Source of the DNA: Nocardia africana NBRC 100379
GTDB taxonomy: Bacteria; Actinomycetota; Actinomycetes; Mycobacteriales; Mycobacteriaceae
Length of the DNA stretch: 64,000 bases
Assembly (NCBI RefSeq): GCF_001612635.1
Contig: NZ_BDAV01000003.1
Location: forward strand, 1 to 64,000
Direction: 5' to 3'
Each line of letters begins with the position of its first letter. Positions within the stretch are counted from its first letter, which is position 1. Under the pieces are notes generated by a model, which searched no databases, was not told where the DNA came from, and was given only the letters and a program-made list of their open reading frames with translations. This document shows, one piece after another, positions 26,230 to 38,103 of this stretch. The position numbers were made by a program, and so were the translations under genes.

Positions 26230-27234
26230 ATGAGATTTGCACTGTCCCCCGAACAACGCGACTTCGCCGACAGCCTGCGCAAGATGTGTGATGCCGCGGG
26301 TACGCCCGCCGTCATCCGCAACTGGAACGGCGGCGGCGCCCGTGGTGGCCGGGCACTGATCCGGCAACTGGCCGGCGCCGGCGCCATGGGCCTGGCCGTG
26401 TCCGAGGAATACGACGGGATGGGCGCCGAGACCATCGATCTGGTGGTGGCGTGCCGGGAATTCGGCCGGGCCGCGGTGCCGGGACCGGTGATCGAGACGG
26501 CCGCGGTGCTTCCGGCGCTGTTGCAGGCGCTCGACGATTCCGGTCCGGCGCGGCGATGGCTGCCCGGGTTCGCCGAGGGTGAATCGCTCGGCACCATCGC
26601 GCTCTCGCCGCGGACACCGGCCCTCGACGCCGATTCCGCCGATGTGGTGCTGGTCGTGGACGGTGACAAGCTGTGCACGGCTCGCCGCGGCGACCGGATC
26701 GAATCGGTGGACGCGGCACGGCGGCTGTATACGGTGAGCCCGGACGAGGTGGTGGCCCAGGGCGATTCGGTGCTCGCCGCGGCCGAGACGGCGTTCGACG
26801 CCGGCGCGCTGGCGGCGGCGGCACAGCTGCTCGGCGCGGGTAACGCGATGCTGGCCACCAGCGTCGCGTATGTGATCCAGCGGCATCAGTTCGGGCAGCC
26901 GATCGGGCGCTACCAGGCCATCAAACACCATCTGGCCGACGCGAAGATCGGCCTCGACATGGCCGAACCGCTGCTGTACCGCGCGGCTTTGAGCTTCGAT
27001 ACCGCCGACCGCGCTCGCGACGTCTCGGCGGCCAAGTTCGCCTGCGCGGAGGCCGCGTACCGGACGGCGCGAATCGCCCTGCAGGTGCACGGCGCCATCG
27101 GTTACACGGCCGAATGCGATCTGTCGCTGTGGCTGACCAAGGTGACCGCGCTCCGATCCGCCTGGGGCACTGCCGATTTCCATCGCTCCCGGATCGCCGC
27201 GGCACTGCGTACGCCGGTGGCGGCCGGCGCATGA
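26230..27234 (+). CDS. fadE32: FadE32, acyl-CoA dehydrogenase subunit
   Basis: 334 residues, the short-subunit type of heteromeric acyl-CoA dehydrogenases (Rv3563 about 322). The fold is recognisable from AMGLAVSEEYDGMGAETIDL, RHQFGQPIGRYQAIKHHLAD and LQVHGAIGYTAECDLSLWL. The usual C-terminal catalytic-Glu segment is absent, as expected for the partner subunit. The start was placed at the ATG at 26230, in line with the family N-terminus; upstream codons (from about 26185) do not resemble the family. Confidence 0.86.
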   Translation: MRFALSPEQRDFADSLRKMCDAAGTPAVIRNWNGGGARGGRALIRQLAGAGAMGLAVSEEYDGMGAETIDLVVACREFGRAAVPGPVIETAAVLPALLQALDDSGPARRWLPGFAEGESLGTIALSPRTPALDADSADVVLVVDGDKLCTARRGDRIESVDAARRLYTVSPDEVVAQGDSVLAAAETAFDAGALAAAAQLLGAGNAMLATSVAYVIQRHQFGQPIGRYQAIKHHLADAKIGLDMAEPLLYRAALSFDTADRARDVSAAKFACAEAAYRTARIALQVHGAIGYTAECDLSLWLTKVTALRSAWGTADFHRSRIAAALRTPVAAGA

Positions 27235-27265
27235 ACCACCGAAACGACGAGACGGGAGTACGGCG

Positions 27266-28366
27266 ATGACCGATACCGCGGAACTGCAGGAATTGGCCGC
27301 GACCGTCCGCGCCGTCCTCACCCGCCATGGCGACCGGGCCGCGCTGCGCCGGGCGATCGACAGCGAACTCGGCTACGACGAGCGGCTGTGGCACCTGCTG
27401 TGTGAGCAGGTGGGGGTGGCCGCGCTGGCGATTCCGGAGGAGTTCGGCGGCGTCGGCGCCGACATCGATACGGCGCTGGTGGTGATCGAGGAACTCGGGC
27501 GCACACTGCACAACCCGCCGATGCTCGGGTCAGCGGTCCTCGGTGTCCAGGCGCTGCTCGCGACGGGTGATGCCGACGCGGCGCGACGATTGCTGCCCGG
27601 CGTCGCCGAGGGCACGCGGACGCTCGCGGTCTGCTGGGCGGACGACAAGGGCTGGGCGACAGGCTCTGCCGGAAGTGCAAGCGCAGCTCGCGGACCCGCG
27701 GGATACGCGGTGCGGGCCGACGGCGACGCACTGACCGGGACCGCGCACTACGTCCTCGACGGCGCCAACGCCCACACCCTGCTGGTGGTGACGGCCGACG
27801 GGCTCTACGAAATCGACGCCACCGCACCGGGAGTCACCCGCACCGTCGTGCGGACCATGGATCCGACCCGGCGCCTGAGCACCGTCGCCCTCGACCGCGC
27901 GGCGGCCACCCGGCTGGGCGGGGATGCGGACGCGATCACGGCCCGCCTGCGGGCGGTCGCCTGGACCGCCCTGGCCGCCGAACAGGTCGGCGCGTCCGAT
28001 CAATGCCTCGACACGACCGTGGAGTACAGCAAGTCGCGCGTGCAGTTCGGCCGCCCGATCGGCAGTTTCCAAGCGCTGAAGCACCGCATGGCCGATATGT
28101 ACGTGCTGGTCGAGTCGGCCCGCTCGGCCGCGTACGCCGCGATCGCGGATCTGGATCGACCGGTGTCGGCGGAGACGACGCTCGACCTCGAGTCGGCGCG
28201 GATCCACTGCTCGCACGCGTTCCGTTCGGTGGTGTCGGAGACCGTGCAGATGCACGGCGGTATCGCCATCACCTGGGAGCACGACGCGCACTTGTACTTC
28301 AAGCGGGCGCACGGCGATGCCGAACTGTTCGGGATGCCGGGACGGCCGCTCGCCCGGCCCGCCTGA
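27266..28366 (+). CDS. fadE33: FadE33, acyl-CoA dehydrogenase subunit
   Basis: 366 residues, another short-type dehydrogenase subunit (Rv3564 equivalent) with IPEEFGGVGADIDTALVVIEE, RVQFGRPIGSFQALKHRMAD and VQMHGGIAITWEHDAHLY. It lies 31 bp after fadE32 with GGGAG before the ATG, and is the last gene of the fadD3 operon. FadE31 is the likely catalytic partner. It is somewhat longer than the mycobacterial version because of inserts in the middle domain. Confidence 0.85.
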   Translation: MTDTAELQELAATVRAVLTRHGDRAALRRAIDSELGYDERLWHLLCEQVGVAALAIPEEFGGVGADIDTALVVIEELGRTLHNPPMLGSAVLGVQALLATGDADAARRLLPGVAEGTRTLAVCWADDKGWATGSAGSASAARGPAGYAVRADGDALTGTAHYVLDGANAHTLLVVTADGLYEIDATAPGVTRTVVRTMDPTRRLSTVALDRAAATRLGGDADAITARLRAVAWTALAAEQVGASDQCLDTTVEYSKSRVQFGRPIGSFQALKHRMADMYVLVESARSAAYAAIADLDRPVSAETTLDLESARIHCSHAFRSVVSETVQMHGGIAITWEHDAHLYFKRAHGDAELFGMPGRPLARPA

Positions 28367-28500
28367 TCCGCCAGGCAACCCGCGCGGCCGCACTCGCGTA
28401 CTCGACCCCGCACCCTACGGTCGCGGGGTCGAGCCGTGTTCGCGTCGCTGACCTGCCGAAACGAGCTGTGCGCGACGTCACGGGAGAATAGATAGTTAGG

Positions 28501-28534
28501 CTATGTACATACATAGTTAGCTTATGTAACATAA
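28501..28534. promoter_or_regulatory. Likely MarR operator
   Basis: An AT-rich island in GC-rich DNA. CTATGTACATACATAG (28501-28516, 6-bp arms) is followed by the perfect palindrome TTATGTAACATAA (28522-28534), centred about 20 bp apart. The MarR GTG lies 5 bp downstream, so the sites overlap the promoter or 5' end. Binding by the adjacent MarR is inferred. Confidence 0.65.
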
Positions 28535-28539
28535 TTGTC

Positions 28540-29040
28540 GTGCAGTCGAACGAGTCGCCCACCCTCCCCGATCCGGCCCGGAGCTCGGTCTCCGCCTCGG
28601 ATCCGGCCGAGGTGCTCATGGTCGACATCGCCGTCACCGCCGCGCGGCTCACTCGACTGGCCGGCACGCTGGGAACCCGAGCGCTCCCGCGTGCGATGGT
28701 GCGGGCGCTGTCCACGCTCGAAGAGCACGGTCCGCTGCGAATCAGCGAATTCGCGGAGATCGACGGTTGCTCCCAGCCCTCGGCAACGGCGCTGATCGGC
28801 CGGCTGACATCCGCCGGACTCGCGGCACGCACCAAAGACCCCGACGACTCCAGAGCCGTGGTCGTCGAGCTGACGCCGGCGGGGCGCGAACAGTTGTCCG
28901 TGTCCCGCCGCGCGTTCGGCACCGCCCTCGCGGCCCGGTTGCCCGACTTCGGCATCGACCGGCTCAGCCACCTGAACCATGAGCTGACCGATCTCCTCGA
29001 AGCCCTGAAATCGGCTGCACCGCACACAGTCTCGAAGTAG
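28540..29040 (+). CDS. MarR-family regulator
   Basis: 166 residues with a winged helix: LRISEFAEIDGCSQPSATAL is the recognition region and KDPDDSRAVVVELTPAG the wing. Start GTG at 28540, with no clear ribosome site and only a few bases from the palindromes, so the mRNA may be leaderless. An ATG at 28618 is possible. It is followed 8 bp later by an MFS transporter, the common repressor-efflux arrangement. Confidence 0.82.
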   Translation: MQSNESPTLPDPARSSVSASDPAEVLMVDIAVTAARLTRLAGTLGTRALPRAMVRALSTLEEHGPLRISEFAEIDGCSQPSATALIGRLTSAGLAARTKDPDDSRAVVVELTPAGREQLSVSRRAFGTALAARLPDFGIDRLSHLNHELTDLLEALKSAAPHTVSK

Positions 29041-29048
29041 GAGCGTTG

Positions 29049-30302
29049 ATGAGCATCACTCTCTCATCACCGACCGCGACCGAGGCGACGACCACTCCGA
29101 AGACCAAGCAGCCCAAATCGGTATGGGCAGTAGCTTTCGCCTCGGTCATCGCCTTCATGGGTATCGGCCTGGTGGATCCGATTCTGAAACCGATCGGCGA
29201 ACAGCTGCACGCGTCCCCCTCACAGGTCACCCTGCTCTTCACCAGTTACATGCTGGTCACGGGTGTCGCGATGCTGATCACCGGCGTGGTGTCGAGCCGC
29301 TTCGGCGCCAAGAAGACGCTGCTCGCGGGCCTGGCCATCATCGTCGTCTTCGCCGCGCTGGCGGGGTCGTCGGGCACGGTCGGGCAGATCGTCGGCTTCC
29401 GCGCCGGCTGGGGTCTGGGTAACGCGCTGTTCATCGCGACCGCATTGGCCACCATCGTGGGCGCGGCCAGCGGCGGGGTCGCCCGCGCCATCATCCTGTA
29501 CGAGGCGGCACTGGGCATCGGTATCGCCGCCGGGCCGCTGGTCGGCGGATTCCTGGGCGGATTCAGCTGGCGCGCACCGTTCTTCGGTGTCGCCGTCCTG
29601 ATGGCGGTGGCGTTCGTCGCGATCGTCGTGCTGCTGCCGGAGATGCCGAAGCCGGCCCACCACACCTCGATCACGGCGCCGTTCAAGGCCTTACGGCACC
29701 GCGGACTGCTGCTGGTCAGCATCACCGCCCTGCTCTACAACTACGGCTTCTTCACCCTGCTCGCCTACACCCCGTTCCCGCTGAACATGGGCACCTATTC
29801 GATCGGGTTCATCTTCTTCGGCTGGGGTTTGCTGCTGGCGCTCGCGTCGGTGGTCTTCGCACCGCGACTGCAGCGCATGTTCGGCACCGTGCCCATGATC
29901 GCGACCGCGCTGACGCTGTTCGCCGCCGATCTGGCCGCGATGGCGATCTGGGCCGATCACAAGCCGGTGCTGATCGTGGGCACCGTACTGGCGGGCCTGT
30001 TCCTCGGCGTGAACAACACCCTGATCACCGAGGCCGTGATGATCTCCGCCCCGGTGGAACGCTCCACCGCCTCGGCCGCCTACAGCTTCGTCCGGTTCGT
30101 CGGTGGCGCCGCCGCCCCGTATCTGGCCGGCAAGCTCGGCGAACATCAGATGGCCCTGCCGTTCTGGGTCGGCGCCGCGTGCACCGCGGTCGGTGTCCTG
30201 GTGCTGCTCGGCGGCCGGTCGGCCCTGTCCCACGTGGACGACCACGACCCGGCCGAACACAGCCCGGCCGAAGCCGAAGCGATCACCGTCGGCGACGACT
30301 GA
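29049..30302 (+). CDS. MFS transporter (efflux type)
   Basis: 417 residues with about 12 hydrophobic segments and the MFS loop SRFGAKKTLLAG between helices 2 and 3. The start at 29049 is favoured by AGGAG 6 bp upstream over the TTG at 29046. It is in an operon with the MarR gene and closed by a terminator at 30391. Drug or metabolite export is the usual role of such pairs. A role in steroid intermediates is conceivable only from its location. Confidence 0.82.
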   Translation: MSITLSSPTATEATTTPKTKQPKSVWAVAFASVIAFMGIGLVDPILKPIGEQLHASPSQVTLLFTSYMLVTGVAMLITGVVSSRFGAKKTLLAGLAIIVVFAALAGSSGTVGQIVGFRAGWGLGNALFIATALATIVGAASGGVARAIILYEAALGIGIAAGPLVGGFLGGFSWRAPFFGVAVLMAVAFVAIVVLLPEMPKPAHHTSITAPFKALRHRGLLLVSITALLYNYGFFTLLAYTPFPLNMGTYSIGFIFFGWGLLLALASVVFAPRLQRMFGTVPMIATALTLFAADLAAMAIWADHKPVLIVGTVLAGLFLGVNNTLITEAVMISAPVERSTASAAYSFVRFVGGAAAPYLAGKLGEHQMALPFWVGAACTAVGVLVLLGGRSALSHVDDHDPAEHSPAEAEAITVGDD

Positions 30303-30390
30303 CCGAACTCGTCGTCCCGAGCGGCCCACCCCGTCGCCGGGACGACACCCTCCGCTGCGGTACCCCTTCTCTGACCGCAACGGCGGTGAG

Positions 30391-30426
30391 CCGGAATCCC
30401 CTCGCGAAACCCGCAGGGGATTCCGG
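30391..30426 (+). terminator. Terminator after the MFS gene
   Basis: CCGGAATCCCC (30391-30401) pairs perfectly with GGGGATTCCGG (30416-30426) around 14 bases and is followed by CCTTTCCC. It ends the marR-MFS transcript. Confidence 0.75.
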
Positions 30427-30437
30427 CCTTTCCCTAA

Positions 30438-31208
30438 CCCGACGGATGGGACCCCTCGAAGGTCTCGAAGATCGAATACGGTCGCATCAAACCGTCTCTC
30501 GAAGACATCACCGCGTATTGCCGTGACTGTAACGCCCACGAGCAACTGGCGGACCTGCACGCTACCCGGCAGAACATAGATACCGCGTACCTCGAATGGC
30601 GGAAAGTCCTCGGCACCGGAACCAAGCGGCGACAGCAAGCGTCGATAAAGTGGGAATCCGAGGCACGAATCCTTCGATCGTTCGAGCCGTCGTTGATTCC
30701 GGGCCTCTTACAGACCGCCGAGTACGCCACCGGGATTCTCCGAAAAGTCATCGAATTCCAACAGATACCCGACGACTTGGACGCCGGTGTAGCCAAGCGG
30801 ATGGAACGTCAGCAAGTCCTGTACAAGCGAGACCACCTGTTTCATTTCCTCATCGGGGAACAGGCCTTGTACACCACAGTCGGAGACAACCAAGCCATGC
30901 TCGGTCAGCTCGACCGGCTTTTGGCAGTCCAAGGCATGCCCCGAATAACTATCGGGATCATCCCGTTCATGGCACCCTTCGAGACGGCCACGACCGGGTT
31001 CTGGATGTTCGATTCGACGATGGTTCTGGTAGAGACGGTAACCGCAGAGCTGAACGTCACCCAACCGCGGGAGGTCCGGGTATATCACCGGACGTTCGAC
31101 ACACTCGCGGCTCAGTCCGTCACCGGCGAAGAGGCCCGGACACTGATCCACAGAGCTATTCGCGCACGCGATTCGCACAGGCAGCCCGCTTCATCGGACC
31201 ACCGATGA
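30438..31208 (+). pseudogene. 5'-truncated XRE/DUF5753 regulator
   Basis: The open frame begins directly after a TAA (30435-30437) with GWDPSKVSKIEYGRIKPS. This is the recognition helix and end of an XRE-type helix-turn-helix. The DUF5753 domain follows (IPGLLQTAEYA and so on) to a TGA at 31208. The first 25-35 residues of the HTH and the ATG are missing, and no start codon with a ribosome site lies near. The break falls 11 bp after the MFS terminator. Translation from TTG at 30693 would give a 171-residue DUF5753 fragment without any DNA-binding part. Probably a decayed gene. Confidence 0.7.
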
Positions 31209-31255
31209 CCGACCTACGGAGGTATCGCGTCACCTTCCGCGCGTACCGTGGTGAA

Positions 31256-32005
31256 ATGACCGAGACCAATCGGGGGCGGGTACGGACCGAGGCGGGGCAC
31301 CGGCGGGTTCGGGCCTATGTGGGTGGGCATGTCGTCGCGGACACCATTCGTCCGCTGCTCGTCTGGGAGAGTCCCTACTACCCGACGTACTACGTGCCGG
31401 TGGAGGATGTTCGCGCGGAACTGGTCGCGACCGGATCGACCAAGCACTCCACGAGTCGCGGCGAGGGCGACATCTACGACGTGGTGATCGGTGATACCAC
31501 CAGACCCGCTGCGGCCCTTCGTTATCCGGAGTCACCGATCCCGGAGCTGCGTGAGCACATCCGCTTGGAGTGGGAACAGATGGATCGGTGGTTCGAGGAG
31601 GACGAGCCGATCTCCGTTCATCCGCGCAATCCCTATACACGCGTCGACATCCTCGCCAGTTCCCGCACCGTGCGGGTGGAACTCGGCGGAGAGGTGGTGG
31701 CGGAATCGGATTCGCCGCACATCCTCTACGAGACCGGGCTCGTCCCGCGCTACTACCTGCCGCTGACCGACGTGCGGATGGATCTGCTCACGCCCTCGGC
31801 CACCACGACGAGCTGTCCCTACAAGGGCACCGCCGAGTACTACAACATCCGCATCGGCGAGACCGAATATCCCGATCTGGTCTGGTACTACCGCACTCCC
31901 CTGCCGGAGAGTCAGAAGGTTGCCGGGCTGGTGTGCTTCTACAACGAGAAGGTCGAACTGTACGTCGACGGGGTCCGGCAGGAGCATTCCACTCCGTTCA
32001 GCTGA
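31256..32005 (+). CDS. DUF427 protein with two copies of the domain
   Basis: 249 residues consisting of two beta-rich DUF427 units. Each has a VRVELGGEVVAES-like strand, a YETGLVPRYYLPLTDV-like strand, and a GTAEYYNIRIGE-like segment ending in DLVWYYRTP. The family is common in actinobacteria and has no settled reaction. The ATG at 31256 (MTETNRGRVRTE) matches the family N-terminus; an ATG at 31205 is an alternative. It is convergent with the AraC gene, with stops 12 bp apart. Confidence 0.78.
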   Translation: MTETNRGRVRTEAGHRRVRAYVGGHVVADTIRPLLVWESPYYPTYYVPVEDVRAELVATGSTKHSTSRGEGDIYDVVIGDTTRPAAALRYPESPIPELREHIRLEWEQMDRWFEEDEPISVHPRNPYTRVDILASSRTVRVELGGEVVAESDSPHILYETGLVPRYYLPLTDVRMDLLTPSATTTSCPYKGTAEYYNIRIGETEYPDLVWYYRTPLPESQKVAGLVCFYNEKVELYVDGVRQEHSTPFS

Positions 32006-32017
32006 ATCGGCGCATCC

Positions 32018-32938
32018 TCACACCGCGAGGACGGGCGGCAACTCCTCCGCGTGGCGGTAACGCCCGGGGGCCAGGGTGTACTCGCGCTTGAACGCCTTGG
32101 CGAACGCGAATTCGGAACCGTAGCCGACGCGGTGCGCGATCGCCGCGATCGGCAGGTCGGTCTCGCGCAGCAGGCGTGCGGCGGTGAGCATGCGCCAGCG
32201 GGTCAGATACGACAACGGCGCCTCGCCGACGGTCGCGGCGAACCGGCGGGTCAGGGTGGCGCGGGATACTCCCGCCACCGCGCCCAGCTCGGGAACGGTC
32301 CAGGCCCGCGCGGGCTCGGAGTGGATGGCGCGCAGCGCGGCCGACACCGCCGGATCGGCGAAAGCGCCTGCCCAGCCGGAGGTTTCGGCCCGCTCGTACC
32401 AGGATCGCAGGACGAACAGCAGCAGCGTATCCAGTAGCGCGGGTACCGCGGCATCGGTGCCCGGCCGCGGTTCGGTGAGTTCGCCGACGAGCAGATCCAC
32501 TGCGGCACGCAGCGCCGGGTAGCGGTCCGGATCGGCGGGCAGGTGCAGGAAGTCGGGCAGTTGATCCAGCAGGGGGTGACGGCGACTCCGGCTGACCTCG
32601 TACGCACCGCACAGCAGGGTGGTCCGCGATCCCGGCCCGGGAATCTCACGCGGCTCACCCGGGGTCGCCACCTCGGTGATCGCGCTGTGCGGGCTGTCCG
32701 CGATCACATGCGCCGCACCGCGCGGCATGAACAGCACATCGCCCGGCCCCATCTCCACCGGCTCCGACTCCGGTGCCAGCAACCAGCATTCGCCCTGCAG
32801 CACGATGTGGAAACCGGCGCCCGGCACCAGTGGATATCGCCTCCCCCACGGTGCATGCCGCACGAACAGTCCCGAGGCGGGCACCCCGGTCCGCACCGCC
32901 GCCACCGTCTCACTCAAGATATCCACACGCTGCCTCAC
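32018..32938 (-). CDS. AraC-family regulator with cupin-type sensor domain
   Basis: 306 residues. Residues 1-170 form the AraC-binding cupin type (FIVLQGECWLL-like HIVLQGECWLLAPESE and GDVLFMPRGAAHVIAD). The C-terminal 100 residues carry two helix-turn-helix units (VAGVSRATLTRRFAATVGE and IAHRVGYGSEFAFAKAFKRE). The target is unknown. It is downstream of the hsa operon on the same strand but separated by a hairpin, so it probably has its own promoter. Confidence 0.85.
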   Translation of the reverse strand: MRQRVDILSETVAAVRTGVPASGLFVRHAPWGRRYPLVPGAGFHIVLQGECWLLAPESEPVEMGPGDVLFMPRGAAHVIADSPHSAITEVATPGEPREIPGPGSRTTLLCGAYEVSRSRRHPLLDQLPDFLHLPADPDRYPALRAAVDLLVGELTEPRPGTDAAVPALLDTLLLFVLRSWYERAETSGWAGAFADPAVSAALRAIHSEPARAWTVPELGAVAGVSRATLTRRFAATVGEAPLSYLTRWRMLTAARLLRETDLPIAAIAHRVGYGSEFAFAKAFKREYTLAPGRYRHAEELPPVLAV

Positions 32939-33046
32939 TCGGCCGATCTCACACCGCGACGATCACCAGCATGCTGACCGCTCCGATCACGGTCAACGCA
33001 CCCACCGGACGCCGCAGCGCCCAGCACGCGCCCACACGAAACAGCG

Positions 33047-33078
33047 GAGGGCGGCCACCGGGAAAGGTGCCCGCCCTC
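33047..33078 (-). terminator. Hairpin after hsaB
   Basis: GAGGGCGG (33047-33054) pairs with CCGCCCTC (33071-33078), with an inner CACC/GGTG stem and one mismatch. It lies 16 bp beyond the hsaB stop and likely ends the hsaA-D-C-B transcript. Confidence 0.6.
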
Positions 33079-33093
33079 GGCGATTGCCCGGAC

Positions 33094-33684
33094 CTACAAC
33101 CAGGTGTCCAGGGTGGTGGTGGTGAGGAAGTGTTCGAGGTCGGCCCGCCAGGGGGCGGGTGTGGTCTTCTCGGGTTCGATGGCGGTGTACTGGCCGCGGT
33201 AGAAGAGAAGCGGCCTGCCGGAGTCCGTGGACTCCGACAGGGCCAGTACCCGGCCGATCACGATGTAGTGATCGCCGCCGTCGACGACGCTGTCCACCGT
33301 GCACTGGATCGTGGCCAGCGCGTCGTCCAGGACCGGAAGTCCCAGCTCCGTAGTGCTCCAGCCGATTCCGGCGAACTTGTCGGGTTCGCGGGAACCGAAG
33401 CGGGCACACACCTGTTGTTGTTCCTCGGCCAGGACGTTCACACAGAACCGTCCCGACTGCTCGATCGCGGCCCAGGACCGCGACCCCTTGGTGGGGCAGA
33501 ACAGCACCAGCGGCGGGTCGAGGGAGAGGGCGGCGAAGGACTGACAGGCGAAACCGATCGGCGCCCGCTCGGCGTCCTCGGCCTCGGTGAAGGTGGTGAT
33601 CACCGTGATACCGGTGCAGAACTGCCCCAGCACATTCCGGAACTGCCGGCCGTCGATCTCCGGGTATTCGCCCGTGGCGGTCAT
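33094..33684 (-). CDS. hsaB: HsaB, flavin reductase of 3-HSA monooxygenase
   Basis: 196 residues with the flavin-reductase fold: RNVLGQFCTGITVIT, GFACQSFAALSLDPPL, and GDHYIVIGRVLAL, matching Rv3567c (187 residues). It supplies reduced FMN to HsaA. The ATG at 33684 was chosen for alignment to the family and for GAGAGGG about 9 bp upstream. It is the last gene of the hsaA-hsaD-hsaC-hsaB operon, 23 bp after hsaC. Confidence 0.9.
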   Translation of the reverse strand: MTATGEYPEIDGRQFRNVLGQFCTGITVITTFTEAEDAERAPIGFACQSFAALSLDPPLVLFCPTKGSRSWAAIEQSGRFCVNVLAEEQQQVCARFGSREPDKFAGIGWSTTELGLPVLDDALATIQCTVDSVVDGGDHYIVIGRVLALSESTDSGRPLLFYRGQYTAIEPEKTTPAPWRADLEHFLTTTTLDTWL

Positions 33685-33707
33685 GGTTGTCGCCCTCTCC
33701 GCGCTCG

Positions 33708-36654
<2,947 letters not shown>

Positions 36655-36739
36655 CTCGGGGGCTGCTCCTGCCTGATCGAAATCGGAACGGGTGTATCGG
36701 TCGCATTCCGTTCTGCGGAACCGATACTTGTCTTGAGAC

Positions 36740-36754
36740 TAGAACACGTTCTTA
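36740..36754. promoter_or_regulatory. KstR operator on the hsaA side
   Basis: TAGAACACGTTCTTA fits the KstR motif with the core AACnnGTT flanked by AG and CT. It lies upstream of hsaA in the hsaA-kshA divergent region. Confidence 0.83.
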
Positions 36755-36844
36755 TTTATGTCGAGAACGGGTGTTCATTGTCCCACAACGAACACCTTTG
36801 CCTGGTAGTCAACGGAATAGCTGGCGCTGGGCCGCTCAATTTTG

Positions 36845-36857
36845 TAACGTGTTCTAG
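36845..36857. promoter_or_regulatory. KstR operator on the kshA side
   Basis: TAACGTGTTCTAG with the AACnnGTT core lies 22 bp before the kshA ATG. Together with 36740 it gives each divergent transcript its own site. Confidence 0.82.
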
Positions 36858-36879
36858 TACTTCCAGAGGAGGGATGACG

Positions 36880-38103
36880 ATGGCAGAAACCGCACAGCGG
36901 AGCGGGAAGGTCCGCGAGATCGACGTCGGCTCGACGCCGACGCGGTACGCGCGGGGCTGGCATTGCCTGGGCCTGGCCGAGACGTTTCGCGACGGTAAGC
37001 CGCATGCCGTGCAGGCTTTCGGCACCAAACTCGTGGTGTGGGCCGACAGCAACGACGAGCTGAAGGTGCTCGACGCCTACTGCCGCCACCTCGGCGGCGA
37101 TCTCAGCATGGGCGAGATCAAGGGCGACTCCATCGCGTGCCCGTTCCACGACTGGCGCTGGGGCGGCAACGGCCGCTGCACCTCGATTCCCTATGCGCGC
37201 CGCGTGCCGCCGCTGGCCCGCACCCGCGCCTGGACCACCCTCGAGCGCAACGGCCAGCTGTACGTCTGGCACGACCACGAGGGCAATCCGCCGCCGGACG
37301 ACGTCACCATCCCCTACATCGAGGGGCCCTACACCGACGCCGACGGCAACCCGCTCGAGGAGCGCAACAGCGATTGGACCCCGTTCACCTGGAACACCAT
37401 GCTGATCGAGGGCGCCAACTGCCGCGAGATCGTGGACAACGTGGTGGACATGGCCCACTTCTTCTACATCCACTTCGCCTTCCCGACGTACTTCAAGAAC
37501 GTCTTCGAAGGCCACGTGGCCACTCAGTTCCTCGAGACGAAGGGCCGTCCGGACATCGGCATGGCGGCCAAGTACGGCGGGGAGACGCTGCTGAAGTCGG
37601 AGGCGTCCTACTTCGGCCCCTCCTACATGATCAACCCGCTGACCAATATCTACGGCGGCTACCAGATCAAGGTCCAGCTGATCAACTGCCACTACCCGGT
37701 GACGCAGGATTCGTTCGTGCTGCAGTACGGCCTCTCGGTCGAGAAGCCCAAGGGCATCGACGACGAGACCGCCGAGAAGCTGGCCAAGTCGATGACCGAT
37801 TTCTTCGGTGACGGCTTCCTGCAGGACGTGGAGATCTGGAAGCACAAGTCCAAGATCGACAATCCGCTGCTCTGCGAGGAGGACGGCCCGGTCTACCAGC
37901 TGCGCCGCTGGTACGAGCAGTTCTACGTCGACGTCGCCGATATCGACCCGAAGATGGTGCAGCGCTTCGAATTCGAGGTCGACACCACCAAGGCCAACGA
38001 GCACTGGGAGGCCGAGGTCGCCGAGAATCTGCGGCGCAAGAAGGAAGAGGAAGAGGCAGCCGGCAAGTCCGACGCCGCCGTCAAGCAGGAGGCGGGTGCC
38101 TGA
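36880..38103 (+). CDS. kshA: KshA, 3-ketosteroid 9alpha-hydroxylase oxygenase component
   Basis: 407 residues, Rieske non-heme iron oxygenase. The 2Fe-2S ligands are Cys68-x-His70 and Cys87-x2-His90, and the mononuclear iron motif NVVDMAHFFYIHF holds His193 and His198. It 9alpha-hydroxylates steroids so that, with KstD, ring B opens. The Glu/Lys-rich C-terminal tail (EEEEAAGK) is longer than in M. tuberculosis. The ATG at 36880 has GGAGGG 6 bp upstream; the ATG at 36874 is too close to it. The reductase KshB is not in this window. Confidence 0.94.
   Translation: MAETAQRSGKVREIDVGSTPTRYARGWHCLGLAETFRDGKPHAVQAFGTKLVVWADSNDELKVLDAYCRHLGGDLSMGEIKGDSIACPFHDWRWGGNGRCTSIPYARRVPPLARTRAWTTLERNGQLYVWHDHEGNPPPDDVTIPYIEGPYTDADGNPLEERNSDWTPFTWNTMLIEGANCREIVDNVVDMAHFFYIHFAFPTYFKNVFEGHVATQFLETKGRPDIGMAAKYGGETLLKSEASYFGPSYMINPLTNIYGGYQIKVQLINCHYPVTQDSFVLQYGLSVEKPKGIDDETAEKLAKSMTDFFGDGFLQDVEIWKHKSKIDNPLLCEEDGPVYQLRRWYEQFYVDVADIDPKMVQRFEFEVDTTKANEHWEAEVAENLRRKKEEEEAAGKSDAAVKQEAGA

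Noticed and set aside
24099..26858. A 919-codon - strand open frame over the crotonase and fadE31 genes
   Set aside because: Low-complexity translation without motifs, antisense to clear enzymes.
30596..31204. N-terminal extension of the DUF427 protein
   Set aside because: The translation is low-complexity and overlaps the DUF5753 frame, which is clearly the coding frame here. DUF427 starts at 31256.
36764..36775. GAACGGGTGTTC as a third KstR site
   Set aside because: The half-sites are four bases apart instead of two, so it does not fit the AACnnGTT core.
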